DNA of 64,000 nucleotides from Proteles cristata cristata (taxonomy: Eukaryota; Chordata; Mammalia; Carnivora; Hyaenidae): NCBI GenBank assembly GCA_017311185.1, contig JAESUZ010000333.1, positions 186,001-250,000 of the forward strand, written 5' to 3'. Positions 23,701 to 34,659 of this stretch are shown piece by piece. The translations under genes and the position numbers were made by a program. The notes beneath the pieces were generated by a model. The model made no database searches. It was not told the DNA's origin and saw only the letters and a program-made list of their open reading frames with translations. The stretch's first letter is position 1. Each line of letters starts with the position of its first letter.

Positions 23701-23861
23701 AACTTTAATACTTAAAATTGGGGGGACTATTTTATCACTTCATGTAGGAAAAAATCTTAAGTCAATAGAAATGTAAATTATAAAGGAAAAGATAATTAAA
23801 TTCAGGTATATAGTATTTCCATTTACCAAATGGTATCATTAAGAAAACAAAGAAAGACAGG

Positions 23862-24110
23862 GGCACCTGGGTGGCTCAGTCAGTTAAGCATCTGACTTCG
23901 GCTCAGGTAGCAATCCTGCAGTTTGTGATTTCGAGCCCCGTGTCAGGCCCTGCGCTGACAGCTCAGAGCCTGGATCCTGCTTCAGATTCTGTGTCTCCCT
24001 CTCTCTCTCTGCCCCTTCCCCGCTTGTACTCTGTCTCTCTCTCTCTCTCTGCCCCTTCCCCACTCGTACTCTGTCTCTCTTTCTCTTAAAAAAAAAGAAA
24101 AGAAAAAAGA
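23862..24110 (+). mobile_element. CAN-SINE with an extended CT-rich body
   Basis: The head GGGGCACCTGGGTGGCTCAG is followed by a duplicated GCCCCTTCCCC-type body segment and an AAAAGAAAAG tail. Confidence 0.92.
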
Positions 24111-24232
24111 AAAAAAAGAAAATAAAGAGCTCATTAGGAATCTGTATGATATAGCTGATAACAGATATTACTCGGTATTTATAAAGAGCTCCTATAAATT
24201 AAAAAGAAAATGATTTAAAAAACCAAGTGAAT

Positions 24233-24465
24233 TGGGGTGCCTGGGTGGCTCAGTCGGTTAAGTGTCCGACTCCGGCTCAGGTCATGATCTCACGGTTCGT
24301 GAGTTTGAGCCCCGCGTCGGGCTTTCTGCTGTCAGTGCAGAGCTTGGAGCCTGCTTTGGATTCTGTATCTTCCTCTCTCTCTGCCCCTTCCCCACTCATG
24401 CTTTGTCTTTCTTCCTCTCTCAAAGAAATAAATAAACATTTAAAAAAATAAATAAATACATAAAT
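24233..24465 (+). mobile_element. CAN-SINE, plus strand
   Basis: The head GGGGTGCCTGGGTGGCTCAG and tail AAATAAATAAACATTTAAAA are present, with ACCAAGTGAAT duplications on both sides. Confidence 0.94.
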
Positions 24466-24509
24466 ACCAAGTGAATATATGCATATAACAGACACACAGG
24501 TGCACACAT

Positions 24510-24740
24510 ACACTCAGCATCACTGATAAGCAGGGAAATGCAAATCAAAGCAATAGTGCATTATTTATACATCCAACTGAACAGCAACAAATGTGACCAC
24601 ACAAAGTGATGTGCAATAATAGAAATTCATGCTTCATTGACAGAATACAGACTTTGAAAAACAATTTGGTGGTCTCTCATAGAGCTGAAGACATAAGTGC
24701 TTGACCACACAAAATATTCACGCCTAATGAGTGATTAATT
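24510..24740 (+). mobile_element. Old L1 ORF2 fragment
   Basis: GCAGGGAAATGCAAATCAAAG and later ORF2-like phrases (TTTGAAAAACAATTTGG) mark a diverged L1 piece. Confidence 0.6.
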
Positions 24741-24769
24741 TGTGTCACATTAATACGAGCTGGAAGTGA

Positions 24770-24772
24770 TTT

Positions 24773-24851
<79 letters not shown>

Positions 24852-24907
24852 CCTTCCTTCCTTCCTTCCTTCCTTCCTTCCTTCCTTCCTTCCTTCCTTC
24901 CTTCTTT

Positions 24908-24963
<56 letters not shown>

Positions 24964-24975
24964 TTTCTTCCTTTC
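24770..24975. repeat. Compound (TTTC)n-(CTTC)n-(TTTC)n microsatellite
   Basis: About 200 bases of tetranucleotide repeat. On the minus strand it reads GAAA/GAAG and directly continues into an L1 3' end, so it is the expanded tail of that L1. Translation gives only low-complexity Ser/Phe/Leu or Lys/Glu/Arg peptides. Confidence 0.95.
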
Positions 24976-24984
24976 ACTTTCATA

Positions 24985-25476
24985 GTTTAGTGTCAAGTTG
25001 GTTTCCATATAACACCCAGTGCTCATCCCCACAAGTGCCCTCCTCCATACCCATCACCTCCCTTCCCCTCTTCCACACCCCCATCAGCCCTCAGTTTGTT
25101 CTCAGCATTCAAGAGTCTCTCATGGTTTGCCCCCCTCCCTCTCCCCAACTATTTTTCCCCTTCTTCTCCCCCATGGTCCTCTGTTAAGTTTCTCCTGATC
25201 CACTTATAAGTGAAAACATACGGTATCTGTCCTTCTCTGCCTGACTTATTTCACTCAGCATAACACCCTTGAGTTCCATCATTGTTGCTACAAATGGCCA
25301 GATTTCATTCTTTCCCATTGTCATGTAGTATTCCATTGTATAGATGAGCCACATCTTCTTGATCCTTTCATCACTTGATGGACATTTAGGCTCTTTCCAT
25401 GATTTGGCTATTGTTGAGAGTGCTGCTATGAACATTGGGGTACATGTGCCCCTATGCATCAGCACCCCCATATTGG
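24985..25476 (-). mobile_element. 5'-truncated carnivore L1, minus strand
   Basis: AGTGTCAAGTTGGTTTCCAT and the ATAACACCCAGTGCTC phrase, followed by antisense ORF2 tail to about 25470. Flanks GGAAGTGATTTT and GGAGGTGATTTT are the likely target duplication. Confidence 0.92.
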
Positions 25477-25489
25477 AGGTGATTTTTTT

Positions 25490-26300
25490 TTTAAACTGCA
25501 GTCTTATACGTTGAGGTGAACGAGTCTCAAAGATATCCTGAGTAAATAAGCAAGTGGTACAATAATACCTAAACTATCAAACGTTTTTCATGGAGATAAA
25601 TAGACTGCATATCTATGTCCTCACAGGGTAATGAACACAACATCCAGGTTCAAGGTGATAGGCAGTATTTGGGGGGTGGGAGGAAGAATCAGATTGAGGA
25701 GGAGCATTTAGTGGACTTCAAAGTTACTGATAATGTCCTTTCTTACCTGGGGTCATGGGTTCAGGTGAAAGAGATAAAAATGTATGAGCAGACATGGACA
25801 TACAAAGGTAAACTACTCTAAAGAAAACCAAGAAGGGGAAAAAAAAAGGCTATGCGGTAGCCCCAAAGCAACCATAACTGGACGGTGAGTATGGGTTTGA
25901 AGATGAATACATTTGAACATATTTATAAGCAGAATGAGCAGACAACAGAAAGAGGAGGCAGTAAGAAGGAACATGTCTGCATGAGACGACAGGGTCCCCA
26001 GAGCCTGGGAGCATGCAGGGACATGTGTCTTAGCTGGTGAGGTGCTCTCAGGGAATCCCGAGTGCAGAAGGTAAGCACGAGTGTGATTACAGATCAGCCC
26101 ATCACCAGGTCACTATCTGATTCCTAAAATTAATGAATTCACTTAATCATCCAGTTATTTATTTTTTAACAATGTATCCATTCATCAAATGACTATCAAA
26201 TGCCTATCAGGGGTCTGTTTCAAAATACCACCTTTTTACATGCAAATATTTGTTGAATGAATGAATGAGTAATTTGGTTATCATGGATGGGTGCCAACTT
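25490..26300. other. Intergenic, no gene seen
   Basis: Includes a weak L2-like tail (AATATTTGTTGAATGAATG) at about 26240-26270. Nothing else was recognised. Confidence 0.5.
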
Positions 26301-26311
26301 AATAAGGTGGT

Positions 26312-26523
26312 TTTTAAAAATTGTTTTAGTGTTTATTTTATGTTTAAGAGAGAGATACATAGTGCGAGCAAGGGAGGGGCAGAGAGAGAGGGAGAAACAG
26401 AATCTGAAGGAGGCTCCAGGCTCTGAGCTGTCAGCACACAGCCTAATGTGGGGCTCAAACCCACGAAATGTGAGACCTGAGCTGATGTCAGATGCTTAAC
26501 CGACGGAGCCACCCAGGCACGCC
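26312..26523 (-). mobile_element. CAN-SINE, minus strand
   Basis: The body and GAGCCACCCAGGCACGCCC head are present, with CTTAATAAGGTG duplications on both sides. Confidence 0.92.
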
Positions 26524-26600
26524 CTTAATAAGGTGTGTTGCAATAAGGTATATTGCAAACAGCATGTACTACAAATGTTTAATTAAAGCTCTGTTGTATG

Positions 26601-26659
26601 AAATGGAATGGAATGGAATGGAATGGAATGGAATGGAATGGAATGGAATGGAATGGAAT
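26601..26659 (+). repeat. (GGAAT)n pentanucleotide repeat
   Basis: About 12 near-perfect units of GGAAT. Too short to be satellite DNA. Confidence 0.95.
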
Positions 26660-29010
26660 CTCCCTTGCTCTACTATGTATATTCCTTCCCTATTAGGGTT
26701 GTTGTTGTTTTTGCTTTTGTTTTTGTTTTTAACTCACAACCATTTTCAAATTCTATTTCTTTTCTGTATCTGCTGCCACAAGCCCATTAGATTTTTAACA
26801 CCTCATGCCTGTTTAATATCTCTTTTTGTAAAAGAATAAAAATCGTCTTCTGCTCTACCTTTCTTTCTCCTCTGGCTTTGCTCACCTGGAGGTAAATGTT
26901 AGGCTCACGTTTTAGTTTAAAAAAAGAAAGAAAGAAAGAAAAGGAGTATCCTTCTGGTTGCATTCCCCACTCATTGCGGGGGAGAGCTTGTCGGACCCCG
27001 GGCTTCTCCAAGGGCTGGCTCATGTGTGCTCATCAATACCTCTTTCCGGTGTCAGGAAAGGCTGTCCTCAGAGCCGTTCCTGATGCCAGCCCCTTGGGGA
27101 CACCTGCCACTGAGACAGGTGTCCCACACATACCTTGCATGGGACCCCCTCATTCCTGTCGCTACTGCTAATGGCTCAGTGATCCCCGGGATGCCTCTGA
27201 GAAGTTCTGCTGAGCTCTGGGCAGCTGCTGGAAGAACCTTCTATGATGTCCTATAGGGTTGCTGTGTGTCACCATACTGCTCTGAAGCTGCTTCGGTGCA
27301 AAGTGGAGAAAACCTTCTGCCTTTGAACCACGAAGATTCACTCCTTGTATTCCTCCTTCACTCCCCTTGTTCCTTATTCTTCCTCTGTCTCGGCAGATAA
27401 TTTCTATAGAAATAAATAATCTTCTCACCCTCTGGACAAGAAAGAAAAGTATTTCTTGCCATGTGGCGTTTAGCCAGACTCAAAGTCCTGGCTTCCCAAA
27501 GGTGTGGCAACTTTACGAAAGGGGAGCACAGCAGCAGGTAGGTGTTCCCCTAATTAACCTCAGGTCACAGGGGGTTGCTTTCTCTGGGACTGGGGAGAAC
27601 CTTTCCGAAGACAGCCCTTCTCCCCCTGGATGATTCCCTGAGCTGCCAGGGGTTGTGGCTACAGTCATAACACTCCTGTTTGCCAGACTGCACAACAACG
27701 GAGATGAGGACATGCGGCAGACACAGGTGGCCCCTGGGGTCTGGAGGAGGTGGCTCTGGGATGAGGGCTGGGCTCTGTACTCTGTGTGGGCATGGGTGGC
27801 TTTGGGGGCTATACATTGGGGAATTTCATTTTTCCCGTTGGTTTGCAGTGAAGACCTGTGGAAATTCGGTCGAGGTTTGGCGGCACGTGTGAGGTAGGGG
27901 GAAAGAGACCCAAGGCTCAGGGATGAGAGGGTTGGTGGCATTGTGTCCTGTGACCAGGACTACCAATGGTCAGAACAAACATTGTTAAATTTTGTCTGGG
28001 CCACTAACTCTATGACTCTCTTAGCCTCCATGATTTCTGGGTTAAATTCTGATACAGGATGCTTGTATTTTATTTAGTGGGGTCAGAAAATGCCCTTAAG
28101 ATAACGCAATGCCATGGCAGCCAGTGGAGCTTATTCATTGAAGTTCTCAAAGGGCGATCCACTCTTCCAGAAAATATGCAAGTCCAGTTAGATATGATTG
28201 GGGGACTACGTATCTACCTCACATCATCTTCCTATATACATCTCCTTTCTTTCCTAAAGACTCAAGTTTATGAAGATCTGACAATTTTTCTCTTTCCAAG
28301 TTTTGATTTCCTAATTCCAATATGTATTGGCCACAGAGCATAATGTTAGTTCCCTTACTTATTTCCCCGGTGGCTCTGAAAGAAGAATCTAGAACATTAT
28401 AACAGTGTTAACTTCTGTCATATGAGGGATTCATATGGGGAATAATAGAACTAAGAGATATTGGGATGTCAAAATGATTTAAAAATCTCATATACATTCA
28501 GAGTATTTATCATGCTAAGAAGTTTAGGCTTTATTTAGAAGCCTCTGTGATTCACCTTCACATCTGTTTTCAGTCACAGTATTGATGGCTTTTGCACTTA
28601 AGAAAGATTATTCCAGAATCTGAGTGGATGGTAAAGCGGGACAAATCAAATCTGAAATCCATGAATCTAGATAAGAGTAATTAAGGCAAGAAACCATCAG
28701 AGCATACATTGTTTTTTCTTGTGCATCTCTATTTTTTCCTTAAGTAGAAGTTTTCTTAGAGAAAAAACAAACGGAAATTTTGTCTCTCACATTTCTCATG
28801 TTTCACATAGGTTTAATATTCTGCTGTATTTAAAAAAAGGAAGAATGAAAGAAATTAAAAATATTTGGTTGTCATATACCATGGTGACTTTGTTTGTTTA
28901 AATCCTCTGGAATTTTGGTTTCAAAATAATTTTATCTATTTTTTTGTATATATTGTCAGTTCACAGTTGTCTTGACTCTTTTGGATAGATATCAGTTGTT
29001 TTCTCCATCT
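26660..29010. other. Long intergenic stretch, no gene recognised
   Basis: Part of it (26950-27900) is GC-richer with several overlapping short frames, none with a recognisable domain or consistent codon pattern. It has no OR motif. Confidence 0.5.
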
Positions 29011-29160
29011 AGGCACTTTTTTATTTATTAATTTATTATATTTATTATATATTTATTTATATTTATATTTATTATTATATCTATTATTTATTATATTATA
29101 TTTATAATTATTAATAATAAATTTATTAATTTATTAAAATAAATTTTAAAAACCTGAAGT
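29011..29160. repeat. AT-rich TTTATTA low-complexity tract
   Basis: Overlapping TTTATTA and ATTTATT units with no G or C over most of its length. Confidence 0.9.
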
Positions 29161-29184
29161 ATGATTGGCACTTAACATCGTGTG

Positions 29185-29620
29185 AGTCCAAGGTGTGCAT
29201 GCTGGTGTGTCTCATTTTATACTGCGGTATGATTACAACCACTGCTCCGTTAACACCGCTCTCACGTCATGTGACTGTGAAGTCCGCATCTCCCACAAAT
29301 TCGCCCCCCGCTGGTTCAACACAGCAAAGGCAAGTCTCAGAGTTCTGCCACTCCTACAAACATTTATGGCAAACAGGCACCGAAAACACTCTCAAACCTG
29401 TTCTTAGAAGCTCATGGAAGTCCCGAATTTGTTCTTTTTTTTCCTTTTTTATTATTGAAGCATAATAATCCAGTCTTACCTTAGTTTGGGGTGTGCCGTG
29501 TAGTGATTTGACAATTGTATACGTGACACCATGTTCACGGCGAAAACCATAGCTACCTTCTGCTGCCGTCACTGTTACTACGACACTGATTTTATTCCCT
29601 ATGCTGTACTTTTCAGTACC
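29185..29620 (-). mobile_element. Probable old L1 3' UTR fragment
   Basis: TTATTATTGAAGCATAATAA and GTGATTTGACAATTGTATACG resemble antisense 3' sequence of old L1 elements. Edges are uncertain. Confidence 0.4.
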
Positions 29621-30014
29621 ATGACTTATTTTATAACTGCATGTTAGTGTCTTTTAATGCCCTTCACTCAAATATGTATACTTTAAGGCCCTTTGATTAG
29701 AAGAAGGAATAAACGTTTCTATCAAAGACAAAAGAGTAACAAAATTCTCTCTGGTAGAAGAGCTAACTTGACGAGATGAGGTGATGGACTCTCTGTTAAG
29801 GGAGGGGCCCAGAAATGTATGTGCCATGGACCTATGGCTACCCCCACCCCACTCCAGCCCAGCCCAGCCCCAGCTTTAGAGGCTGCTTGGCTAGTTGTGT
29901 TATTTTATCACTTCAGATGAAGGTGTAGGTGTAGTTCTAGTCAATCTACAAGTCTTGGTCACTTGTTTTTCACTATCCTCCACCCCCCCCCCCCCAGATT
30001 CTAACATTCTGTAA

Positions 30015-30235
30015 GCCACTAGTTCTCAACTGGAGCAATTTTACTCCCTCTCCTTCCCTGCAGGGACACTGGGCAATGTCTAGAGACATTTTGGTGACCA
30101 TGACTGGGAGAGGGGTCTGTGCCACTAACATCCAGAAGGTAGAGGCCAGTGTTGCTGCCAATCATCCTACAAAGCACAGGGAAGCTTCCCGCCTTTCATA
30201 CCCCAGCAAATATTACATCCAAAATGTCACTTGAA
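30015..30235 (+). mobile_element. MER5-like hAT-Charlie element
   Basis: CTAGTTCTCAACTGGAGCAA, GGGCAATGTCTAGAGACATT, GGTAGAGGCCAGTGTTGCTG and CATCCTACAAAGCACAGG match the MER5A/B layout. It is a non-coding fossil. Confidence 0.85.
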
Positions 30236-30333
30236 GAGATCTGTTCTGTGCTAATTAATGAGCCCTATCATGTGGATACAGACATGGATATTTGATGCTC
30301 TTACCAAACCTGCTGTTCGGTGTGTACTGCTGA

Positions 30334-30478
30334 GAGACTCTTGAATGCTGAGAACAAACTGAGGGCTGATGGGGTGGGGGGGAGGGGAAAGGGGGTGATG
30401 GGCACTGAGGAGGGCACTTGTGGGGATGAGCACTGGGTGTTATATAGAAACCAACTTGACAATAAACTATTTTTAAAA
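30334..30478 (+). mobile_element. L1 3' end fragment
   Basis: GAGACTCTTGAATGCTGAG through GATGAGCACTGGGTGTTATA to GACAATAAACTATTTTTAAA, the usual 3' end and tail. Confidence 0.9.
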
Positions 30479-30492
30479 ATTAAAAAATTAAA

Positions 30493-30677
30493 AAACTTTT
30501 TAATGTTTATTTTTGAGGGGAGAGGAGGGGCAGAGAGAGTGAGACACAGAATCTGAAGCAGCTCCAGGCTCTGAGCTGTCAGCACAGAACCCAACGTTGG
30601 GCTCAAACCCATGAACTGTGAGATTATGACCTGAGGCAAAGTTGAACGCTCAACCGACTGAGCCACCAGATGCCCCT
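30493..30677 (-). mobile_element. CAN-SINE inserted at the L1 tail
   Basis: A minus-strand SINE begins within the A-rich tail of the preceding L1 and ends GAGCCACCAGATGCCCC. Confidence 0.88.
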
Positions 30678-30848
30678 AAGAAACCCACTTTAAATGATCT
30701 TATTCTTACCCACAGAGGGGATCGTTTTGTCACAATTCATTTGTGTCTGCAACATTTCATCTCCAAACAATAAAAACGTATATTTAAGTTGTTTCTAATT
30801 TATTAGTATAATAAATATTCCAATGAATCTTTGTACACAATACTTTAC

Positions 30849-31767
30849 TGCCGGGAGCCGTACCAGCCTCTCTGGATGGCAGTCACAGCAGGGAAGTGAC
30901 AATGTTGGCAGCTCCTCCCATGAGAAATGAAAACTGGTGTCTCCTTCTGCTACTATTGGCTCATGTTGGATATAAGCCTACTGGTATTGACCAGGCCTCA
31001 CTATATTCCATATCAGACCCATATTCTGAATACAGATACCTCATAAGGAAAAGCATATTCCTGCCTTTACAAAAGAAATTTTGGATGAAAGCTCTATGGG
31101 GAAAATTGTCAAAAGGCTCTTCCTATGGGCCTTGCAGATCCGAGACTTAGGGGGTTAAGAACACAAGAATTACAATTGAGCCTGACCCTGAGACCAAAGG
31201 CCTATTTTGGGGTTAAGAGCAAAACATAGTTACCACATAGATCTTTGCTAATTGGTGAAACATAACAGTTGCTTCCTCAAGGCCTACTTTCCACAAACCC
31301 CCTCTCTTACACTGGCAGCTGGGATGAGGAGAGATAAGAGTAGCTAAAACATAAACCCAGATGGAAAGACTGACACATTCAGGGCCCCCATGTTAGTCTC
31401 CACAAACAAACCAATTCAGAAACATTCATCCTCTTGAGAGCCAGACAAAACACTCCTAACTTATCTATATACAATTTGACCTATATGTTATCCTGTTTTT
31501 TACTAAGAACATTCTGTTATTTCCTTGGTTGGAATAATTCTACTTTTGTTATCACAAAAGGCCTCCCATTGTAAGAAATTCCTTTCTATGACTTCATCTT
31601 GTTGCTGAACCTTTAAATAAAGATACAAAAACCGGCAGGACAGAGATGCCTGCCTGGTGATCAGAAAGAATCTCTGGAGCTCTCTCTCTCTCTTTTTCTC
31701 TCTCTCGCTGACACCATCCATCCTTCAGGGACCCCTGGACCTGTCGGAGCCGGCTCCGCCTCCAGCA
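30849..31767 (+). mobile_element. Endogenous retrovirus LTR (5'-type, 919 bp)
   Basis: The element begins TGCCGGGAGCC and ends CCAGCA, the TG...CA edges of an LTR. It holds an AATAAA near 31617 and a CT-rich U5-like stretch. It is followed after three bases by TGGCGCCCGAAC at 31771-31782, which matches the 3' end of tRNA-Lys and so looks like a retroviral primer binding site. A lysine primer is typical of betaretrovirus-like (class II) elements, but the class is inference. No gag, pol or env sequence was seen and no second LTR lies in the window. It is a remnant that cannot produce virus. Confidence 0.82.
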
Positions 31768-31935
31768 TAGTGGCGCCCGAACTACGAACTACGGACCTGA
31801 AGGTAATCTCTAAACTATGTTGTTTCATTGCATTAGTCGGGACGGTTAGGATTCCACCGTAGGGACTGCCTAAAATCTACTGACATAAACAAAACAAAAC
31901 AAACAAAACAAAAGAAACCTAAAAGTCCACCCCTC
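31768..31935 (+). mobile_element. Endogenous retrovirus leader stub with tRNA-Lys primer binding site
   Basis: The primer binding site (31771-31782) is followed by GAAGGTAATC, which resembles a leader splice donor, and about 100 bases of unassigned leader. An A-rich CAAAA-repeat tract at about 31887-31918 follows, and OR-derived sequence starts soon after. The internal retroviral genes are missing completely, so a deletion joined the leader to the OR relic. The exact junction is uncertain within about 31880-31941. Confidence 0.65.
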
Positions 31936-31940
31936 CCAGC

Positions 31941-32248
31941 CTTTCCTATTTAAGAATCATCACGGTGATCCTGAGGATCCCTTCAGGGGAGAGCCATCAG
32001 AGGAGTTCTCCGCTTGCACAGCCCACGTTACTATTTTCTTGCTGTTTTTCGGCAACGTGGCCCTCACGTCCCTGCATTTCTCTGTCACATTCCCACCACT
32101 GCTGGACAAGGCCACTGCACTGAGGTTTGCTGCACTCGCCCCACTTCTCAACCCAATAATCTACAGCCTGAGGAACAAGGACATAAAAGACGCCATCGGG
32201 AAAGTTCTCCATTTTCAGAAAATGTTCAGTATCTCTGGTAGCCAATGA
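31941..32248 (+). pseudogene. OR6K-type receptor relic, 3' third only
   Basis: This segment preserves an OR from the end of TM5 to the stop. It first reads RIITVILRIPS in one frame, then loses one base near 32000 where KAF should be. It continues in the next frame through TCTAHVTIFLLFFGNV, a degraded TM6/TM7 loop, [20 protein letters not shown] and a terminal SGSQ before TGA. The MYLRFSATF motif is altered to TSLHFSVTF, and the upstream 600 bases of coding sequence are absent. The closest relatives in the window are the OR6K genes at 47.5 and 61 kb. By position it could be the counterpart of a human OR6K pseudogene between OR6K3 and OR6K6, but that is synteny inference. An endogenous retrovirus leader ends a few tens of bases upstream. 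Confidence 0.9.
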
Positions 32249-33290
32249 GAATTCACATGCCTCTGTTCATAGATGTATCTTTGTGGAATTAAAATGCTAA
32301 CAAATCAGTTTCTAAATTTACAGTGTATGCTTCGTTTTCATGTTGCTATTTGGGTATTTTTTCCAACTTTCTAAACTCAGAACTTTTGTTTGATCTGATA
32401 GAATATCTTCTGTGGTTCACCCATCTTTACACCATTTACAGACCATAATGGTGTATTTTTCCATTTTGTAACTCCATATGGTGTGGTAATATCTTCTCCA
32501 AATCAACAGAGGACACTAGGCTGAACAATAACCATATTTAATTCTTACACATCTAAAAACTCCCCTTTCCTCCTCTTTAATTGTGTATATTCACGATACT
32601 CTTATAACAGTTTCTTTTTTTTTTTTAATTCACAAGCTGTGCAGCAGGGAGGTGGTTTTCACCTGCCCAGAAAGCCCTGATTCCTAACATTGATCCCAGA
32701 GGCCTTGACACCACCCAGAGGCGGTGCTCTGACATAGGACAGGGATTATGCAGAACGAGCACATATAGGCCCTGACTTTGTGATGCCTCTGTCATTCTCT
32801 TACCATCAACTCCATTGTGCTTATGGTTCATATTGTCTTAAAAACTCCAGAGTAGACACACTTGGAAGTTTGACGGTTAAGTAGATGATAGATATAGGCT
32901 TGCTACTGAAACAAAAAATATATACATCATGTAAACATATGTATGTGTTCATTTCTGAAATTAACATCATCATTAATGCTCTGTGTTGTGTTAGGTTGTA
33001 TTAAAGTGTCAGGTCAGTCTCACCTCAGTGTCTTTTTTCTTATTGTTTTTCTGCCCCAGATTATTTCTCCCTGCCTCCTTCTCCGCCTTGGAATTGACAC
33101 TCAGCATTAAAAAGGCTATTCTTTTCGGAGATAAGGGTCTCTGGTTTCTTCCCAAACAACACTAGTAGTTTTAGGGGCTGAGTGAAATATCTCTAGAAAA
33201 GTTAAACGTTGGCCCAGCTCCTGTGGGAAGCAAACCAAGGACACAGGGCAATTATCAGTGGTTTCTCTTTTTTTCCAGTTTTCTTTTCTA
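32249..33290. other. Intergenic after the OR relic, nothing recognised
   Basis: AT-rich DNA with no gene or clear repeat boundary. Confidence 0.5.
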
Positions 33291-33292
33291 AA

Positions 33293-33585
33293 TTTTTGAA
33301 AATAGTTTATTGTCAAGTTGGTTTCCATATAACACCGAGTGCTCATCCCCACAAGTGCCCTCCTCCATGCCCATCTTCCCCCTTCCCCTCCCCCCCACAC
33401 CCATCAGCTCTCAGTTTGTTCTCAGCATTCAAGAGTCTCTCATGGTTTGCCTCCCTCCCTGTCCCCAACTATTTTTCTCCTTCTTTTCTTTTCCCCCATG
33501 GTCCTCCGTTAAGTTCCTCCTAATCCTCCTATATGTGCAAACATATGGCATCTATCCTTCTCTGCCTGACTAATTTTACTACATG
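33293..33585 (-). mobile_element. L1 3' end, minus strand
   Basis: AAAATAGTTTATTGTCAAGTT and the ATAACACCGAGTGCTC phrase, continuing through the C-rich segment to CTTCTCTGCCTGACTAATTT. Confidence 0.92.
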
Positions 33586-33972
33586 GAAAACAAAATAAGT
33601 CAGTGGTTTCATGAAGAGAAGGCAGCCAGCCAGAAGGTGGGGGAAGAAGAGGGAGGTGTCAAAAATGGAAATATCAGTAGGATAGGAGACAAGAAACGGG
33701 TCTCAGTCAGCTCCATCCAGTCAGCTGGATAAATTCTTGGACCCATTTGGGAGTGCTGATGTGGAAGAAAAAGGACTTAGCTTAATCCTTTACCCTTGGA
33801 AATGTAAATCCTCTCCTATATTATTGTGAGCCTTTTGAAACTCAAGAAAAAAATTTTTATGTAAAGAAAATTATACAAAAGTTTTCTTTGGTCATAAAAT
33901 GAAACTAAATTTATTTGAGGTAAACATTCAAGAATCTAGTTCTTTGATAGTTGAATTCTTGCTTATTCCAGG

Positions 33973-34187
33973 TACATCTGGGTGGCTCAGTCAGTTAAAT
34001 GTCTGACTTGGGCTCAGATCATGATCTCATTGTTTGTGGGTTCGAGCCCCCCATCGGGCTCCGTGCTGACAGCTCGGAGCCTGGAGCCTGCTTCAGACCT
34101 GTGTCTCTCTCTTTCTCTGCCCTTCCCCTGCTCACTCTCTACCTCTCTTTCTCTCTCAAAAATAAACATTAACATTTTTTAAAATCT
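33973..34187 (+). mobile_element. CAN-SINE, plus strand
   Basis: The head ACATCTGGGTGGCTCAGTCAG and tail AAAATAAACATTAACATTTT are present. Confidence 0.92.
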
Positions 34188-34441
34188 TAGTATTCCATTT
34201 ATAAATCTAATAAATTTTCTCCCTCACCATTAGATATGTTTAACAAATATTTGGTCTGATTTGTAAACTTGGTGATTAAATCCTTAAACATCATTTAAAT
34301 ATGATATACACTATTTTGTTTTTAAGAACCTCAATTTTCTGACTTAAATGACAAAGCCTCCACAGGTTTTAAAAATAACCTTTATAACATAATATAAAGA
34401 AAAGAAATAAAAATATTTATAAATATGGCTAATCCAATATC

Positions 34442-34652
34442 TTTTTTTAAATGTTTATTTTCAAAAGAGAGACAGAGAGAGCACATAAGCGGTGGGTGGG
34501 GAATGGAGAGAGAGAGGGAGAGGGAGACCCAGAATATGAAGCAGGCTCCAGGCTCTGAGCTGTCAGCACACAGGGCTCAAACCTGTGAACTTCAAGATCA
34601 TTGCCTGAGCCAAAATGGGACGCTTAACCTGCTGAGCCACCAAAGCCCTCCT
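34442..34652 (-). mobile_element. CAN-SINE, minus strand
   Basis: TTTTTTTAAATGTTTATTTT, a GA-rich body and a degraded GAGCCACCAAAGCCCTCC head, flanked by CTAATCC-like repeats. Confidence 0.88.
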
Positions 34653-34659
34653 AATCCTA

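Noticed and set aside
30849..31767. A coding-competent retrovirus
   Set aside because: Only an LTR and a leader stub remain. No gag, pol or env and no second LTR was found.
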